Below, piece after piece: positions 11,597 through 23,900 of a stretch of DNA of 64,000 nt. The notes beneath the pieces were generated by a model. It saw only the letters and a list, made by a program, of their open reading frames with translations. It searched no databases and was not told the origin of the DNA. Position 1 is the first letter of the stretch; each line of letters opens with the position of its first letter. Source of the DNA: Endothia cerciana (Eukaryota; Ascomycota; Sordariomycetes; Diaporthales; Cryphonectriaceae); NCBI GenBank assembly GCA_026119935.1, contig JALRMH010000015.1, positions 248,001 through 312,000 on the forward strand. Direction: 5' to 3'. A program made the translations under genes and the position numbers.

Positions 11597-13024
11597 TCAT
11601 GGCCATATAGCATACTTGAACCCGTCGACGCGCGGATAATCGGCTCTCATGCCCATGATGATGCTGTACTCATCCCTCAGCAGGTCCGACCCCTCGTTCT
11701 CGTAGCCCGCATACCTGCTCAGCTCGTGCCTCCGCAGCGCCACGTTCCACGAGAAGCTGGAGTGCGCGACGCCCATGAACGCGCTCGCCTTGAACATGAT
11801 CAGGAAGTCCACCAGGGCCTGCTGGTCGAACGTCATACCCTCGAGCCGCCGCAGGTCGGCCCCCCGGAGCAGGTCGTACTTGGTCACCACCGTGACGTTC
11901 TTGTTATTATTGTTATTGTTGTTGTTGTTGTTGTTGTTTCCCCCTTCCTGCGCGCCCCCCGCGGCGGCGGCCGCGCTGCTGCGCCACCGGCGCAGGCCCT
12001 CGGCGAACAGGTCGACCACGGTCTGGTTCCCGCAGGCGACGTATACGACGTCGAGGCCGGTGCGGTCCAGGTACCGGAACTGCTCCTCGAACTGGTCCCG
12101 CATGCGCGAGAAGCGCCACTCGTCCGGGTCCCAGGCCCAGACGGCGTCCTCCTCGAGCCTCAGGTGCGCGCCGTAGAAGGCGCCACCGTTGATGGGGCTC
12201 GCCGCGTCGATGGTGGGCGCGAGGTGCCGGCGGAGCTCGTAGAGGACCCTGGCCGCCAGGGCGCGCGTGTCGTTCCGGAAGGAGAGGATCTTGCCGAACT
12301 CGCGGGCGGCGGCGTCGCCGTCGTCGCGCACGGGGTACTCGAGGTAGGACTGCTCCATCTTGACGTGCACGGGCGCGCCGGGGCGGGGCTGCACGCCCTG
12401 CTGGGCCAGCCACTCGTCGAAGTTGCGCCGCCACTCGCGGGGGTGCTGCAGGCCCTCGCGGGGGTGGTCCGGCTCGAACTGGTCCCCGACCAGGCCCAAG
12501 GGCTCCCCTACCCGCTGCTCGTAGGAGGGGAAGTCCTCCGGGCGGCTGTAGATGCGCATACCAGGGCACCCCTCCGTCAGGTGCGTGATGAAGGCCTCAC
12601 GATCCATCAGGTACTCGAGGGGCACCTCGTTGGGGCCCGAGATATCGGACAGGTCGTTCGCGTTGCGCAGGGCCATTGAAGGGACCACGATCGCGCCACC
12701 GCCGTGGATGGCATACCGGACGCATTTCAGGATCTGGTTGCGCAGCATACCGATGCCGCCGTGCTGCCCCTCGCAGGTAAACAACAGGCCAGGCCGAAAC
12801 GTGCTGCGGGCGCATATCTCCCGAATAGGCCCGTAGTCGATCGGGGCAGGAAACTCGACGTTCATGGCCTGTTGCAGGAACGCGCCCTCTGCATCTTGCT
12901 GGCTGGATGCCTGTGGGTAGAGCAGCGCCTCGACCCGATCGTGGACGTCGAAGCCAAAACTCCAGATGAGGACGAGGGCGGCGGCCAGGAGGAACACCAC
13001 CCACGGGCGGGTCTCGTAAAACAT
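11597..13024 (-). CDS. O-fucosyltransferase-like type II membrane protein
   Basis: A 475-residue protein that resembles fungal members of the GDP-fucose O-fucosyltransferase (O-FucT) superfamily, probably in the Golgi/secretory lumen. A single N-terminal signal anchor spans about residues 8-25 (VVFLLAAALVLIWSFGF). The block CEGQHGGIGMLRNQI near residue 90 matches the donor-binding region of the superfamily, and GAHLRLEEDAVWAWD contains the H-L-R-x-E motif typical of O-FucT. The start chosen is ATG 13024 in front of the anchor; the open frame continues to 13147 but that part is low-complexity and looks like 5' leader. Residues from about 355 contain a run of twelve Asn encoded by a TTG/TTA microsatellite. 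Acceptor specificity cannot be told from sequence. Confidence 0.75.
   Translation of the reverse strand: MFYETRPWVVFLLAAALVLIWSFGFDVHDRVEALLYPQASSQQDAEGAFLQQAMNVEFPAPIDYGPIREICARSTFRPGLLFTCEGQHGGIGMLRNQILKCVRYAIHGGGAIVVPSMALRNANDLSDISGPNEVPLEYLMDREAFITHLTEGCPGMRIYSRPEDFPSYEQRVGEPLGLVGDQFEPDHPREGLQHPREWRRNFDEWLAQQGVQPRPGAPVHVKMEQSYLEYPVRDDGDAAAREFGKILSFRNDTRALAARVLYELRRHLAPTIDAASPINGGAFYGAHLRLEEDAVWAWDPDEWRFSRMRDQFEEQFRYLDRTGLDVVYVACGNQTVVDLFAEGLRRWRSSAAAAAGGAQEGGNNNNNNNNNNNNKNVTVVTKYDLLRGADLRRLEGMTFDQQALVDFLIMFKASAFMGVAHSSFSWNVALRRHELSRYAGYENEGSDLLRDEYSIIMGMRADYPRVDGFKYAIWP
11901..11938. repeat. Asn-encoding trinucleotide repeat inside the CDS
   Basis: An imperfect TTG/TTA repeat on the plus strand that reads as AAC/AAT on the coding strand and encodes twelve consecutive asparagines. 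It sits in a probable surface loop between a Gly-rich segment and a predicted beta strand. Confidence 0.85.
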
Positions 13025-14377
13025 GCTCGCTGTCGACAGAGAAAGAAGCAGGAGGGAAAAAGGTGGGGAGGGTTGACCAGTTGGGGGGGTGGGGGAGGGG
13101 GGAAACAAGATTAAAATAAAAATAAAAATAAAAAATAAAAAGACCATCTGCTTTCGTGAGAAGGGACTCTGGAGATAGATACAATGTGAACCCCCTAGGC
13201 TGGATCACTTACCCCGGGCAGAGGGGGCGAGCATCGCCAACCACAGGCCCTGCCGCTCTTGCGTTGCAGCCTTGCAACATGAATGGTTTCACTTCACACC
13301 CTGGCTCGATGTGCTACAGCAAGTCCAACCGAACGCTGGTGAATATGGTTAAAATTTAGCTTGGGGGGCCTGCACTGGCTGCAACTCCGTAACAAGCTAG
13401 AACTCCCGGAGGGGTAACCAGGAGTCTTGGCAACTTTGACGTTAGGGGAGCCTCCAGGCGCGGTACCGAGGGACCCTCGGACCTGGGGCGACGATCATGG
13501 AATGGGATCTGACGAGGAGGTGAGGTGAAAGACACGATACTGCTTCCTATCAGCCGCGGCAGACACCGGTGAAGGAATAAAATTCTCATGATTGGCCGAC
13601 CTTATGGTCTGTATGACGGTTGCCTGAGCTCTGGCCAGGGCAGTGTCTGTGCCTCTTTGCCCTTGACCTCGACGCCACTCATGATGATGATACCGTCGCC
13701 GCCTCATTGCACGTGCTGGCTGGCTGAAGCGCTCCTTGGTCCATAAGCCAGCGCGTGGGAGGTGCATGAGACACATCCATCGGCAAAAACCAACATACCC
13801 AGGTCTCACACCTACTCAATCCACGAATGCCCGTGATCCTGTCTCGGCAGAGCAGTAAGATTCAAGGTGGGAGGCACAGCATCGAAATGTCACGACACGT
13901 TCTGGTACTGTTGGGGCCTGCGACAAAGGTTGGAACTACCCTCCGCGTCGTGGGTTGAGGCATTGAAGTGTTTGTTGGCATCCTTGGTTAACGCTGGGCA
14001 GGGTTCTCAACAGGTGCACAACAAAGATAGTCTCTACGGGCAGGCCTTCTTCAACAACTGGTGGCGCAATCAATATCTCAGTCTTAGCACAGCGGGGTAA
14101 TTTCTTTTGGTGTTAATGGGTTCATTCATTCATTTAACCTGTCTTGGTTCTGTGGTGATCATTATGCCTGCCACTGAGATCCAACTGCTGGGATCAAGAT
14201 AGTCGTAGGCCCCAAACAAGCCAAATACCCTCAAAAACCCTCATCCAGGCAACATCATCAACCCCTTGGTCCGCCGGCCAATCTGGTCCGATTGCCTCCC
14301 CACGGGTCCAATGTATTTCTCGCCTGACGGGTGCATCAGGGCAGCCCATGCTTCCTCCTAGGTGAACCCCCGCCTCA
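13025..14377. other. intergenic region without recognised gene
   Basis: Begins with the 5' leader of the O-FucT-like gene, containing a G-rich run on the plus strand (13083-13102) and an A-rich repeat with AAAAT units (13110-13141). The remainder up to 14377 shows no recognisable gene. Confidence 0.5.
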
Positions 14378-15573
14378 CTACAGGTGGTAGTCCATCTGGA
14401 CCAGACGAGCGATCTCCAAACCCATGGCGTTCCGAATGGCAGACTTGCGCACCTCGCTCCACGCAGTATAGCCAATGTTGACGTTTGGCACACTGATCAG
14501 GAAATCACCGAACCTGACTTTTGCCCTTGAACAAGGTTGAATACCCGACTTGAATGCCTTCTCGAAGACCTGGAGGACGTCGAGCAGCTCCTCGATCGGG
14601 TACGGGCCACGGTTCTGGCTGAGCAGAAAACTCTTCACGAACGGGAACAATTGGCGATAAGCTGCCCTCGCCAGGTTTCTGCCAACAAGAACATCATAGG
14701 CGGCGGCAGTCATATCTCCCTGCCAGGGCACGGGGCCCAGATCTTTCTGGAGGTGCCCACCCCGCTGGCCATCCCAGAGGGCCCAGAAGGTCGAGATGCG
14801 AAGGACCTTCAGGTTCACGGCGGGGGCGAGCAGTGTGATGGCCGCTGGGAGAATGAGACGTGCCTCGTAGGCTATGGGCCGATGGAGCTCGACGTGTCGC
14901 AGTAGGCCGAGGGTGATGGGCGAGAGTCCCAGCAAGAAGTTCTGCAGGGTCGCAACGGTGCGGAACTTGAATGTCTGCTGGTAGAGGTATCGGATGCCCT
15001 CGTTGAGGACCCGTTGGCAGGTCCTGAGGAAAGCGGCGTTGATAGATCGCGACTGACGGTTCTTTCGGCGTTTAGCCACTGGGTAGTGAATGAGCTCCTC
15101 AATCTCGCCCCAGGCCCAGACACAAGCTTGCTTGCGACCTGTCGGCGTCTCGTCGGTGTCGCCGATGTGGACAATGCTGTCCTTGAAGCCAAAGGCCATC
15201 TGATACACAACGTTGCGGAGCTCGGCAGGAAGGCTGAGGAAGGGGAATGGACGAGGCCTTGCGCGTCTGGTGGTTAGAACACGCCTGTTGGCCTTGCTCT
15301 TCTTCCTCTTCCTGGATGATGCACCCTTGGTCAGACTCCAATCACTCTCTTCGCCATCGTCGACTTGCAACTCGCTGTCATCGTCACTATCGTCGTCGCT
15401 GTCGTCGACGCTGCTGTCCTGGTTGTAGGCAACAGCCTTGCGCTTGCGCTTAGAGTGGCGACGACCCCTTTATGTTGTCAGCATGACCCATCAGTGGGAA
15501 TGTGCGAGGTCCATCGAAAGTTTGTCATATCTAAGAGGGATTGTGAATCAGACAAAAGAAGGGAGGCATACAT
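14378..15573 (-). CDS. 2EXR/F-box-like protein with split start codon
   Basis: A fungal protein of the 2EXR/DUF7730 type, a large and poorly characterised family related in layout to F-box proteins. The segment FPFLSLPAELRNVVYQ at about residue 75 is the family signature. An acidic Asp/Ser stretch and a basic KRKRK/RKRKKSK region precede it and suggest nuclear location. The acidic frame runs upstream into a stop, and no in-frame ATG exists in the main exon. A 104-bp intron (15468-15571) with a GTATGC donor, CTGAC branch and AAAG acceptor resolves this: exon 1 gives AT (15573-15572), exon 2 gives G, rebuilding ATG followed by G-R-R-H-S-K. The total of 1092 bases is 363 residues plus stop. The domain call is firm; the split start is inferred. 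Confidence 0.7.
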
Positions 15574-16303
15574 GGTGTCTGGGACAGCGTCTTCAGCTGC
15601 TGATAGATGAGGGGACCATGGGAAGTCAGTTGGTGGTGTTGTCGACGTGTTGAAGCTTGCGTCGAGACAGCCAGCTCCAAGAAAGACTGAAAAGAGGGAG
15701 TTGAAGAAGGGTGGGAGCTTGGTCGGCCAGAGAAAGTATGCAGGCAGAAACAATTTAGCACCGCCGTGAAAGTTGGGAAAAAGTACGTACCCAGGTACCC
15801 GAGTACTGGGGCAGGCAAAGCTGTAGCAAGCCACAGCTAACCAGGCGATAAGGCGACGAGAACTTTCCCAACCCTCGAGGCCAAGGTAGAAAGCGCTAGA
15901 GCAGTATGGGAAGACTCTAGAAAGAGGTAATAGCATGGGACAATAGCATGGTTTATGTGGCAGACACCTCATTCCTTGGGTTATCTCAGATGTTCTTAGC
16001 ATGAGTTGATTGCGAGGCGTATTCGCTTTATTAATGACTATGTTCAAAGTGTAAAAATGGTGAGCCCTATTCTCCTTGGCGCTCAATAGCTGTACTTAGT
16101 AGACAGCTCCCTAGAGTCAACAGTCGGATCCCTGACCGGTGTACCAACGCCCACGAGTACCTCGAGTGCCCCTCTAGCTAGTGCCACTCTAGCTAGGGCT
16201 CACCCATCAAGCGTTCCTCCATCCAGACCCAAGTCATGCTCAAACGCATGCAGCACATGTGGAGACGCACCCTAATTGTCTCGAGGAATCTTCCCCCTAG
16301 GAC
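15574..16303. other. intergenic region without recognised gene
   Basis: Holds the 5' flank of the 2EXR-like gene and the 3' flank of the next gene. A minus-strand open frame runs through it but has no domain and is mostly intron and leader of the 2EXR gene. A short CTCTAGCTAG(T/G)-type repeat occurs near 16170-16200. Confidence 0.45.
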
Positions 16304-17152
16304 CTACTTGCCTTTCTTCTTGGGGAGCTCTCCCTCGCGTCTCTCTCTAAACTGACAAAAGACCTGTACCCAACCCTGAGGCCGGGTTGGATGACCTCGT
16401 CTGCTGTGTATAGGCTCAAAAGGCTCTCCTCTGATCGCTCTCTCGATGTCGTTGAGGCGCCCCGTTCTAGTAAGCATAGAGACCAGGTACTTGGTATGGA
16501 TAGTCCTGAGACGTGCCTCGACGGCCTTGTCGAGTAGGGAGTTGCTAGCTTCGTCCAGGTTGCTATCGGCAGCACAGTCTAAGTTGGCGATGGTTGTGAC
16601 AATGATAGGTTCCATGGTCTGCTCCTGAGACGGTTTCTGTACTTTGCTTATAGGGGTGGAGAACATGAAGGGATCTAAGGTTGACAGATCCTGCATGGTA
16701 GCGGCCGACATAATGTGGTTGCGGTTGTGGTTGTGATTATCTGTCAAATTGATGAAGGAGATGAGCTGTGGCCCTTCCTGCACGCCGAGCTGAGACTGCG
16801 CCTGGGCAGCAAGCTTAGAGGGTCTTCCGTGGTCGGTATCATGGTCTGAAGGTGTTGAAGGATAATTTGTCGGCAAGATGGCATCGGTCTTCAGAAGCTG
16901 TCCTGTGCTGTCGACGTTTACAGTCTCTGTCAGCACAGCAGCAGGAGCACCTCCAGAAATAGCCTCGACGTTCGCAGATGCCCCGCTCTGAGCACCACTA
17001 GCTTGATCCCCGTCGCAAGGTTTGGCCTGTTGCTCACAGTAAGGCTCAGGTTGCTGCTCGTCGTAAGCTTCACCCTGCTTCTTGTTATTGCTGGGAGCAG
17101 ACAAGGGGGCGCCGGTACTCACCAGGCATGATCTATTCAGCTGCCCAGCCAT
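16304..17152 (-). CDS. hypothetical protein, single exon
   Basis: A 282-residue protein I do not recognise. ATG 17152 (MAGQLNRSC) was chosen because the upstream extension lacks another ATG. The first ~170 residues are rich in Gln, Pro, Ala and Ser and look disordered, with a small internal repeat (EQQPEPYC / EQQAKPCD) and an Asn/His patch (NHNHNRNHI). The C-terminal ~100 residues are more ordered, with a helical stretch (LLDKAVEARLRTIHTKYLVSML) followed by Arg-rich sequence and a basic end (ELPKKKGK). No membrane segment or signal peptide is visible. It could be a lineage-specific gene or an over-predicted open frame. Confidence 0.5.
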   Translation of the reverse strand: MAGQLNRSCLVSTGAPLSAPSNNKKQGEAYDEQQPEPYCEQQAKPCDGDQASGAQSGASANVEAISGGAPAAVLTETVNVDSTGQLLKTDAILPTNYPSTPSDHDTDHGRPSKLAAQAQSQLGVQEGPQLISFINLTDNHNHNRNHIMSAATMQDLSTLDPFMFSTPISKVQKPSQEQTMEPIIVTTIANLDCAADSNLDEASNSLLDKAVEARLRTIHTKYLVSMLTRTGRLNDIERAIRGEPFEPIHSRRGHPTRPQGWVQVFCQFRERREGELPKKKGK

Positions 17153-17978
17153 GATGACGATTGTTGATGTGTTGGAGGTCAAGCGGTGGAGGATCGAAGC
17201 ATCTGTACATTTAAGAACAGGAATGGTGAAGGGGGTGCTGCGGTATCTGATTCTCAGATGGAATATGATCGTGTCTGTAGCTCAGAGAGAAGAGTCGTCG
17301 GGCTGTAGTGGTGTCTGATTTTCAAATGGCGGACCTGTAGGGACGAAAGGTAAGACGTGCGTAGGGAATAGTCTCTCTTGGAGTCAACTTGTGCTGCTAG
17401 GTGACCAAAGGTGTATGCAGTCGAAGGGTATTCTGCCCAGCTCAGACACAGGTCAAGGCGAGTGAAAATTAGGGACCAGTTTAGCTTAGGGTTTGCTGCT
17501 CTAGATGTGCTGCAGGATGACTTTTAGGAAGATTTAACCCAGCCCAAGCACGGGCCAAGGCGAGCTCCAAGTCTCCCATTGTTGTGACCTGGTCCAACGC
17601 CCAAGCAACAGTGCAATGGGGGGACCACCAGACATTCAAGACAAAGTCGAGGGAAGAGGCGAAGAGAGGAGATGTTTGCTGACGTTGACTATTGCTTGCT
17701 TGACAGGTATAATACTAAAACCAATGCTTCGTACAGATTTCTAATAAAGCGAAGGAAGGAGGAAGAAAAGATAAGTTACTCGTGTCAGGCCGTCCAAAAG
17801 ACAAAACACCATGTACCGCTTCTAGGATGGTGGCATTTCTGTTGCCGAATTCGTTAAGAACGATCGTGTCCTGTCGCGGAGATCTATGTTTGTCCATCTG
17901 CCGTCCGTTATTTTTCATCCCTTGTCACCGTCACCGTCGAGATCAAGATTTCAGGTTGCCTCTTTGCAATGGTTCCAA
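17153..17978. other. intergenic region with diverged direct repeat
   Basis: No gene recognised. Two 27-bp copies (17436-17462 and 17538-17564) align with five differences, all of them transitions. The right end is the 3' flank of VPS13. Confidence 0.5.
17436..17564 (+). repeat. 27-bp imperfect direct repeat pair
   Basis: Copies at 17436-17462 and 17538-17564 both start CCCAGC and end CAAGGCGAG. The five mismatches are C/T or A/G only. This could reflect repeat-induced point mutation or ordinary drift. Confidence 0.5.
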
Positions 17979-20900
17979 TCATTCCAGTCCCCTAAACCGG
18001 CGATTGAACTCTTCCACAGCGACGCCCACCATACGATAGATGAAAGTCCGCCCACTCTCCTCCCCAATAGGAATGAATGGTCCATTCGTGCCACCGCGCA
18101 GCGTTAGGCTCAGGCCCGTCCGCTCCTTAGCAATCGTCTGCACATCCTTGAGGGGGACATCCCACTCCGTAGTGAGACGCCGGCTCCTAATCAGCAGGAT
18201 GCGGGAGTATGTCACCATGACCACCATGTCCTCACGTGGTAGTTCGAGATGGGCGATGTATATATCATCAAAGTACTTGCCATTGTCGACCTGCTTTAGC
18301 CAGAACTGGCCGAGGGCCTCGCGCTGGTTGTAGGGGCGGACGATCCCGTCAGAGGGAATGAAGCGCGTGATACGTACGCGGTCAAGTTCCGAACCGTCGA
18401 AAACAGTGGTGGTGTTGCGGATGCCTTCGGTCACGTTTGAGGCGGCATCGAGCACGCCGATGAGGGGCTTTGTGCCGAGGCCGAGCACGCCCTTACCAAC
18501 GCCCTTGAAGAAGCCTAGAGCACCTTCTTGTTCTGCGCCCTCGAGTGGCTTGCGGACGACACCACCGACACCAGATGCCACAGACGTGATGAAGCTGTTT
18601 GCACCAGTCGTGAAGCCATACAGAGCATGTTTGGGCCTGTTCCGGGCTCGTGTGATGCGCCTGCGGTCCTGGAACTGTTTGTCGAGCGTGGCCGCAGCGA
18701 GTCCCTTCGACATGGCGCCAGTAAACTTTGAGAATGAGTCTGTGACGCCAAAGACGGACTTTTTGAAGAAGGAGGCCGCTCCCTTAGCAACACCCAGGCC
18801 GAGATCTTCAGGCCGGTCGGACATGATAAGCCCTTGGTACGGCTCGTAGAAGACGTCTGCGATACCTGAGCTGATGTTGTTGAAGAGGCCGACGGGGTTG
18901 CCGAGGAAGTCTGCAGATCCGAGAATCTTGTGGACTTGATACAGCGCTTCTTGGCTGTAGTGATTCGAGATGTTCTGTATAAGGATTGGCGTCGACACTC
19001 GCACATTGTCTAGCATGAGCGCGTTCATCCGAAGAGGCGCGTCGTTGACATTGCCCATGGCCATTGTCATGATATTGAAGAAGAACATGAGAGGGTTGCG
19101 CGATGACGTCTTGTCCTCCGCATTGATGCGCTCCGTGCGGACAAATGACAGGTCGATCTGCATCGGCTGAATGTTCAGCAGCTCGAAGTAAATGTCCTGA
19201 CCAGCCTCCTGTGTGCTCGGCTCAGGAATGTTGAGGCTGTCGTCGCAAAGCCGGCCCTCCTCCTCGGAAATGGTCCAGGTAGCGCCCGGGACCTTGGAGA
19301 AGTCTAGCATAGCGAAGATGAAGTCCTCGTCGAGGTCGACCGTCATCTGCTGAAGCAATATCGTAGCATACTTGATGTACAAGACACCATATGAATCATC
19401 CTTGACTCTTGTAACCATGGCATGCAGCGACGGATGGGCTTCAGTCTCCTGCGCACGCTTTGGCACGACGCTGGGGTACAAGATCATTGGGAAGATCCCG
19501 CCATAGAGCTGATTGTCGATCTGTATCCATTTCACGCCCAAGCTGATAGACTGGTACAGCGGCGACTCGCTGTATCGGAGCGTGAGGTCTCGGAACGTAA
19601 CATAGGCAAGCTCCTTGAGCTGGGAATTGATGAGCGAAACACCGATGCCAGCAAGCTTAAGCTGTGCACGGAAGGTGGTGCCAGTGTCCTGGTCCTTTGC
19701 CTCGAAGCCCCCCGTGCTTAGGTTCCCACTAGAGCCGAGACCGGTCTTCTGGCGATAGAGACTCTTGGACTGCCTGAAGTTGGACAGGATCAAAGTCTGC
19801 GTGGGACCATCCGCAGCGACGTTGATGTCAATGATCTTTTGGCCGCCTGGATTTGTGGCCAGTCTCATGGGCACAAGATTTCCAATTTCTGCCAGCTTCA
19901 CATGCCGCTCCTTGCCGTATGCGGAAATGACGACCTCGCGGCGTTTGGCGGCTGGGAAGTCCCAGGCGTAGGGCATGATGCTTCGTGGAGGGAGGCGGTA
20001 CCGGATGGGCCGCCAACCCGAGCGGTCGGCAGTCTCTTCCTCGTCAATATTGGGGTTGGCCTGATAGAAGGTGAACTCGGTGTCACTCTCGTTGCGCATT
20101 GAGAAAGGCCACTGTTTCGTCTCCATTGCCAGCTTCAGGAAAATGGTCGCATCCTCCATCAGAATCTCCACGCGGATCAATCGCTGGCGTTGACCCGCCT
20201 TAGCGATCTTGATGTGAGTGGTGCCCAAGTCAGAGATGTTAAATGGCGATGTCCATTGGTTGTCTACCCCTGGATAGCACAGGCACAACTGCTTGACGGC
20301 GTTCCTCTGTATGAAGTGAAGCGGCCGCAGCTGACCTGCGCTTAGAGCCATGAGGTTAGACGAACTGGGCTCCCGGATGTTGATCTCCTCGCCGATCTTG
20401 TTCTGGACGATGAAACGCGGCGCGAGAGTCACTACTTTGGTCATCTTGTATTTGCCCTCCCCAGGCTCTACAGTGATGCCAACGTGGACCTCGGAGTTGC
20501 GATTGGAAGACTGCAGACTGACGTCCGTGGTACTTCCAATGGCGTCGAAACTCTGCGGCTTGCTCCATTCCGAATCGCCGACTTTGAGCATGGCACGATT
20601 GTGGTGGTCATCACTACCATAGGAGAACATCAGAGGTGCCACCTTCCGCTCGTCGTTGCCGATATCGACCAGTAGTTGGCCGGCCGCGGCCTTGGCCTGC
20701 TGCATGAACCCCTTGTGGCGGATCTGAAGGTCAAGACCCGTCTTGTTCAGGATCACGTACGGGCTGTATACCGTAACTCTGAAGGCGCCTCCACTATCCG
20801 GGATGCGGTGGTAGTGCAGCTTCAGATTGAGCTGGAGGCCCTGCTCATCCTGACACCTGAGGGTTGACTCCTTCTTGAAATCATCGGAGCTGCCCGAGTT

Positions 20901-23900
20901 GATGATAGCGAAGTCACTCGGCTTGAACACCGTGTCTTGCATGTCGACACTGAGAAGGAGCAGGTGTGATAGCTCTGTAACGTGTACCGGGCTGACACCG
21001 CCTTTCCTGAGGAAGTTTGACCAGTCCTTTTTGGTGTTCTTATCATAGATACGATACTTGAAGTCATATGGCAAGAGGTTTTCGAGCGTCACCGGGGCCG
21101 ACAGTTTGATTTTCATGTTCGGGTAGTTTCTGAGAAGCGTCAGTATTTTTTTTGTCTCTGAGGTATGGAGTCGATTCAGGCTCACTTTGTCATGGGATTT
21201 GACCGATCAAAGGTCGCGTTCATCTGAAAATAGAAGGGCTCGCCTTGCTCCCCCTTACAAACCATTGTCCGAGTCGGTCTCTTCAGCAGATCCCTCCACC
21301 ACAGCGTCTCGCTGGACCAAGAATATCCAAAGCCGCTGTCTGGGCGGACGAGCAGAGTCTTCTCGAATACTGCACCAACAGGTGCCGGACGTGCCTCTCC
21401 CGGAGCGATCTTTTCGATCTTGAGAAGGCTCTGTTCCGGAGCGTCATACACTCCCAACTCGACTGGGATCTGCGTCTGATTCTCAACCAGGAGAGGGCTG
21501 CGGAGCGTGACGTATTTGACGTTGTCATTGCCCAGCTTGACATCCACCATGAGCCGGTGGGAGATATTGTCCTTCTTGGGTTTCAGTGAGTATATGTACT
21601 CGCCCTCGCGGTTCAGACGGATGTTCCTCAATACGTCAAACCCACTGCCATCGAGCTGGACGGCCACAGCGGTGCTGGCCATGGCATCAGTCATTACGTT
21701 CTCACGCATCTTCTCCCAGTGCTCGAAGCTCCAAGGGGCTTCTTGGCCGTCCTCCAGACGCACGTTGATGTCCTCTTCACTGCTAGGGCTCTTGCTGCGC
21801 ACAACGGCGTCAAAGCCTGTGTAGTTTCGGATTCGATAGGGCAATTCGGTGCCCCTTGGCTTCCCGAGGACATCTTGATCTTGGGTGAGGAACGCGAACG
21901 ACTTCGACGCCAGGGCGATAGAGTTTGTTGTGATGGTAACATCAAAAGTCTTCCGGGAAGCGACATCGACAGACAAAAGGCCGGTGTCCTGCTCTCTCGC
22001 GACGCCAACGCCAACCGACCATGGCTCAAGTAGTGGTTCCCAGGCTGACTTGGAGAAATTGTAGACATTAGTGTACATCTCCAGCGGTACCTCGGCCTTG
22101 AGGCTCGACGACCAGTCTTCGGCCGTCGCAGTGAAGTCTTTGATACTGAGATCCAGGATTGGTAGCTCGTGCAGGTCGCCAATCAGCACCACACGTATGC
22201 CTTGGATCGTTGCTGTCAGCTCCTCCCGCCTCCCAGGCTTCTTTGCAATGTCGTGAGGCTGCCCTGAGGATCCACCACTGCGGGATCTCGATTGCCCGCT
22301 TATTGTAGCAGTGACCTTGCCAGACCTGGCCTTCCCTGCTGCCGTGGAAGCACCTTTGCCACTTGCAGACCGCTGCTTCAAGCCTCTTTGCGTGAGCTCC
22401 TTAGCCTTCTGATCCGCAACACCAGGCTTCTTGGCCTTGGCCTCGGCCTCGTCGTTCCCAGAAAGTTCTGACGCCTTACTTATGATCTGCAAAACGAGCA
22501 GAATATCTCTCAACGCCAGGCGCAGAATGAGAGGGTCAACTTCAACGTGCAGGTTTGCCTTTGACGGATCTGAACTGTCCATGGACATTTGGATGGAGAA
22601 ATCGTCGATAATTCGCAGTCTCGAGTCCTCAAAGCGGTCCATACGGCACAGGAACATCCCGACTTCGGAGACCTGGAAGGTGAGCGCATGCTGCTGCGAG
22701 AGTAGCACTTGCTTGGTGCCCAGAACAACCGCCTCGCTGCTCGTGCTGAGAGGATTGGCAATGAGAATGACCTGAGCATCCACGATATTAACGCGGTAGG
22801 CAATGCTCATCTTAGATTCATTCTCGTTCTTGTCCTCCGTCCGCTGGCCGGGCCTGGTGCTGAGCGATGACCTAGGAGACTTCACGCCAGAATGCCGGTG
22901 CGCAATACTGACTTGCATGCTGTCCGCGTCACCCTCCGATGGCGTTTCCATATCCTCATCTTCGATGGGAAGGGGCTCGTCAACTTGCAACCCGGTCATG
23001 ATGAAGTTCTGCAGGGCGAACAAGTAGTCCAGGGCAAAGATTATTCTCGGCGAGTCGACAGCGACCATGGCAATAAGGCTGCGCTCCTTGCCGGCTGCTG
23101 ACATGGTAACGCTAGCCATGAATTGTTGTACGCTCTTGTTTCCGCTCGTCATGATGCGACGGAACTTATTCGTATCGTGAGGACGAGAGTCATAGATGGT
23201 GAAGCTCTGGATGACAAATTCTGCCTCCAGGCTTCCATTGGCCTGCATCCGGGTTTTAAGCCTACTATCATCCAGACTGAACTTGCCCAGGCTGGCCGTC
23301 TCCAGGTTACCGACAGGACGGCCCTCGTGGGCATTGATCAACTCCAGACCAATGGTGCGAACACGGAAGACTAGGTCGAGCTTGGTCCACGTATCGCGAC
23401 GGCTGCCGAGCTCCGGAGCCATGTCGACGGTGTCATCCTCGCTAGGCCGCTCAGCCCTTGGCAGGGTCTGGGCACGTCGCAGAGTGCTGTCGTCGACAGC
23501 CTGCTCCGCCTCCTCGGTCTGGGCGTCTGAATCACCGGAGAATGCTGCTGGCACCGACCGCGAGATGGCAAGGAGGGCTTTCAACTGATACTGTGTGATC
23601 TTGACATTGAAGTCGGTCATATTGCCCTCGATCTCGAGCTCAGGTCGCTTGGCGCCCTGTTTGTGCTCTGCATAGGTGATGTTGAATCCAAGGTCGACAT
23701 GATCGATCAACTCCAGCTCCTCAGATTGCTCGTCAGCATAGTGGAACAAGCTGGTAAGCCTAATGTTGCGAATACCAGCAGACAACATCATCGCAACTTC
23801 TGAATTCTCAGAATCATCCAGTGGGGCAAACTTATTCTGGGCGTAGATCTCTCCGAGGTATGCCGTGATGAGGTCCCGCCTAGGCTGGCCAGGCGTCATG

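Noticed and set aside
11567..12679. 370-codon plus-strand open frame
   Set aside because: It is antisense to the O-FucT-like gene; its Val/Glu/Leu-rich sequence is a by-product of that gene's high GC third positions and has no domain.
17153..17660. Possible LTR-like sequence beginning TGTTGTGAC or TTGTTGTGAC
   Set aside because: No second LTR, primer-binding site or polyprotein remnants nearby.
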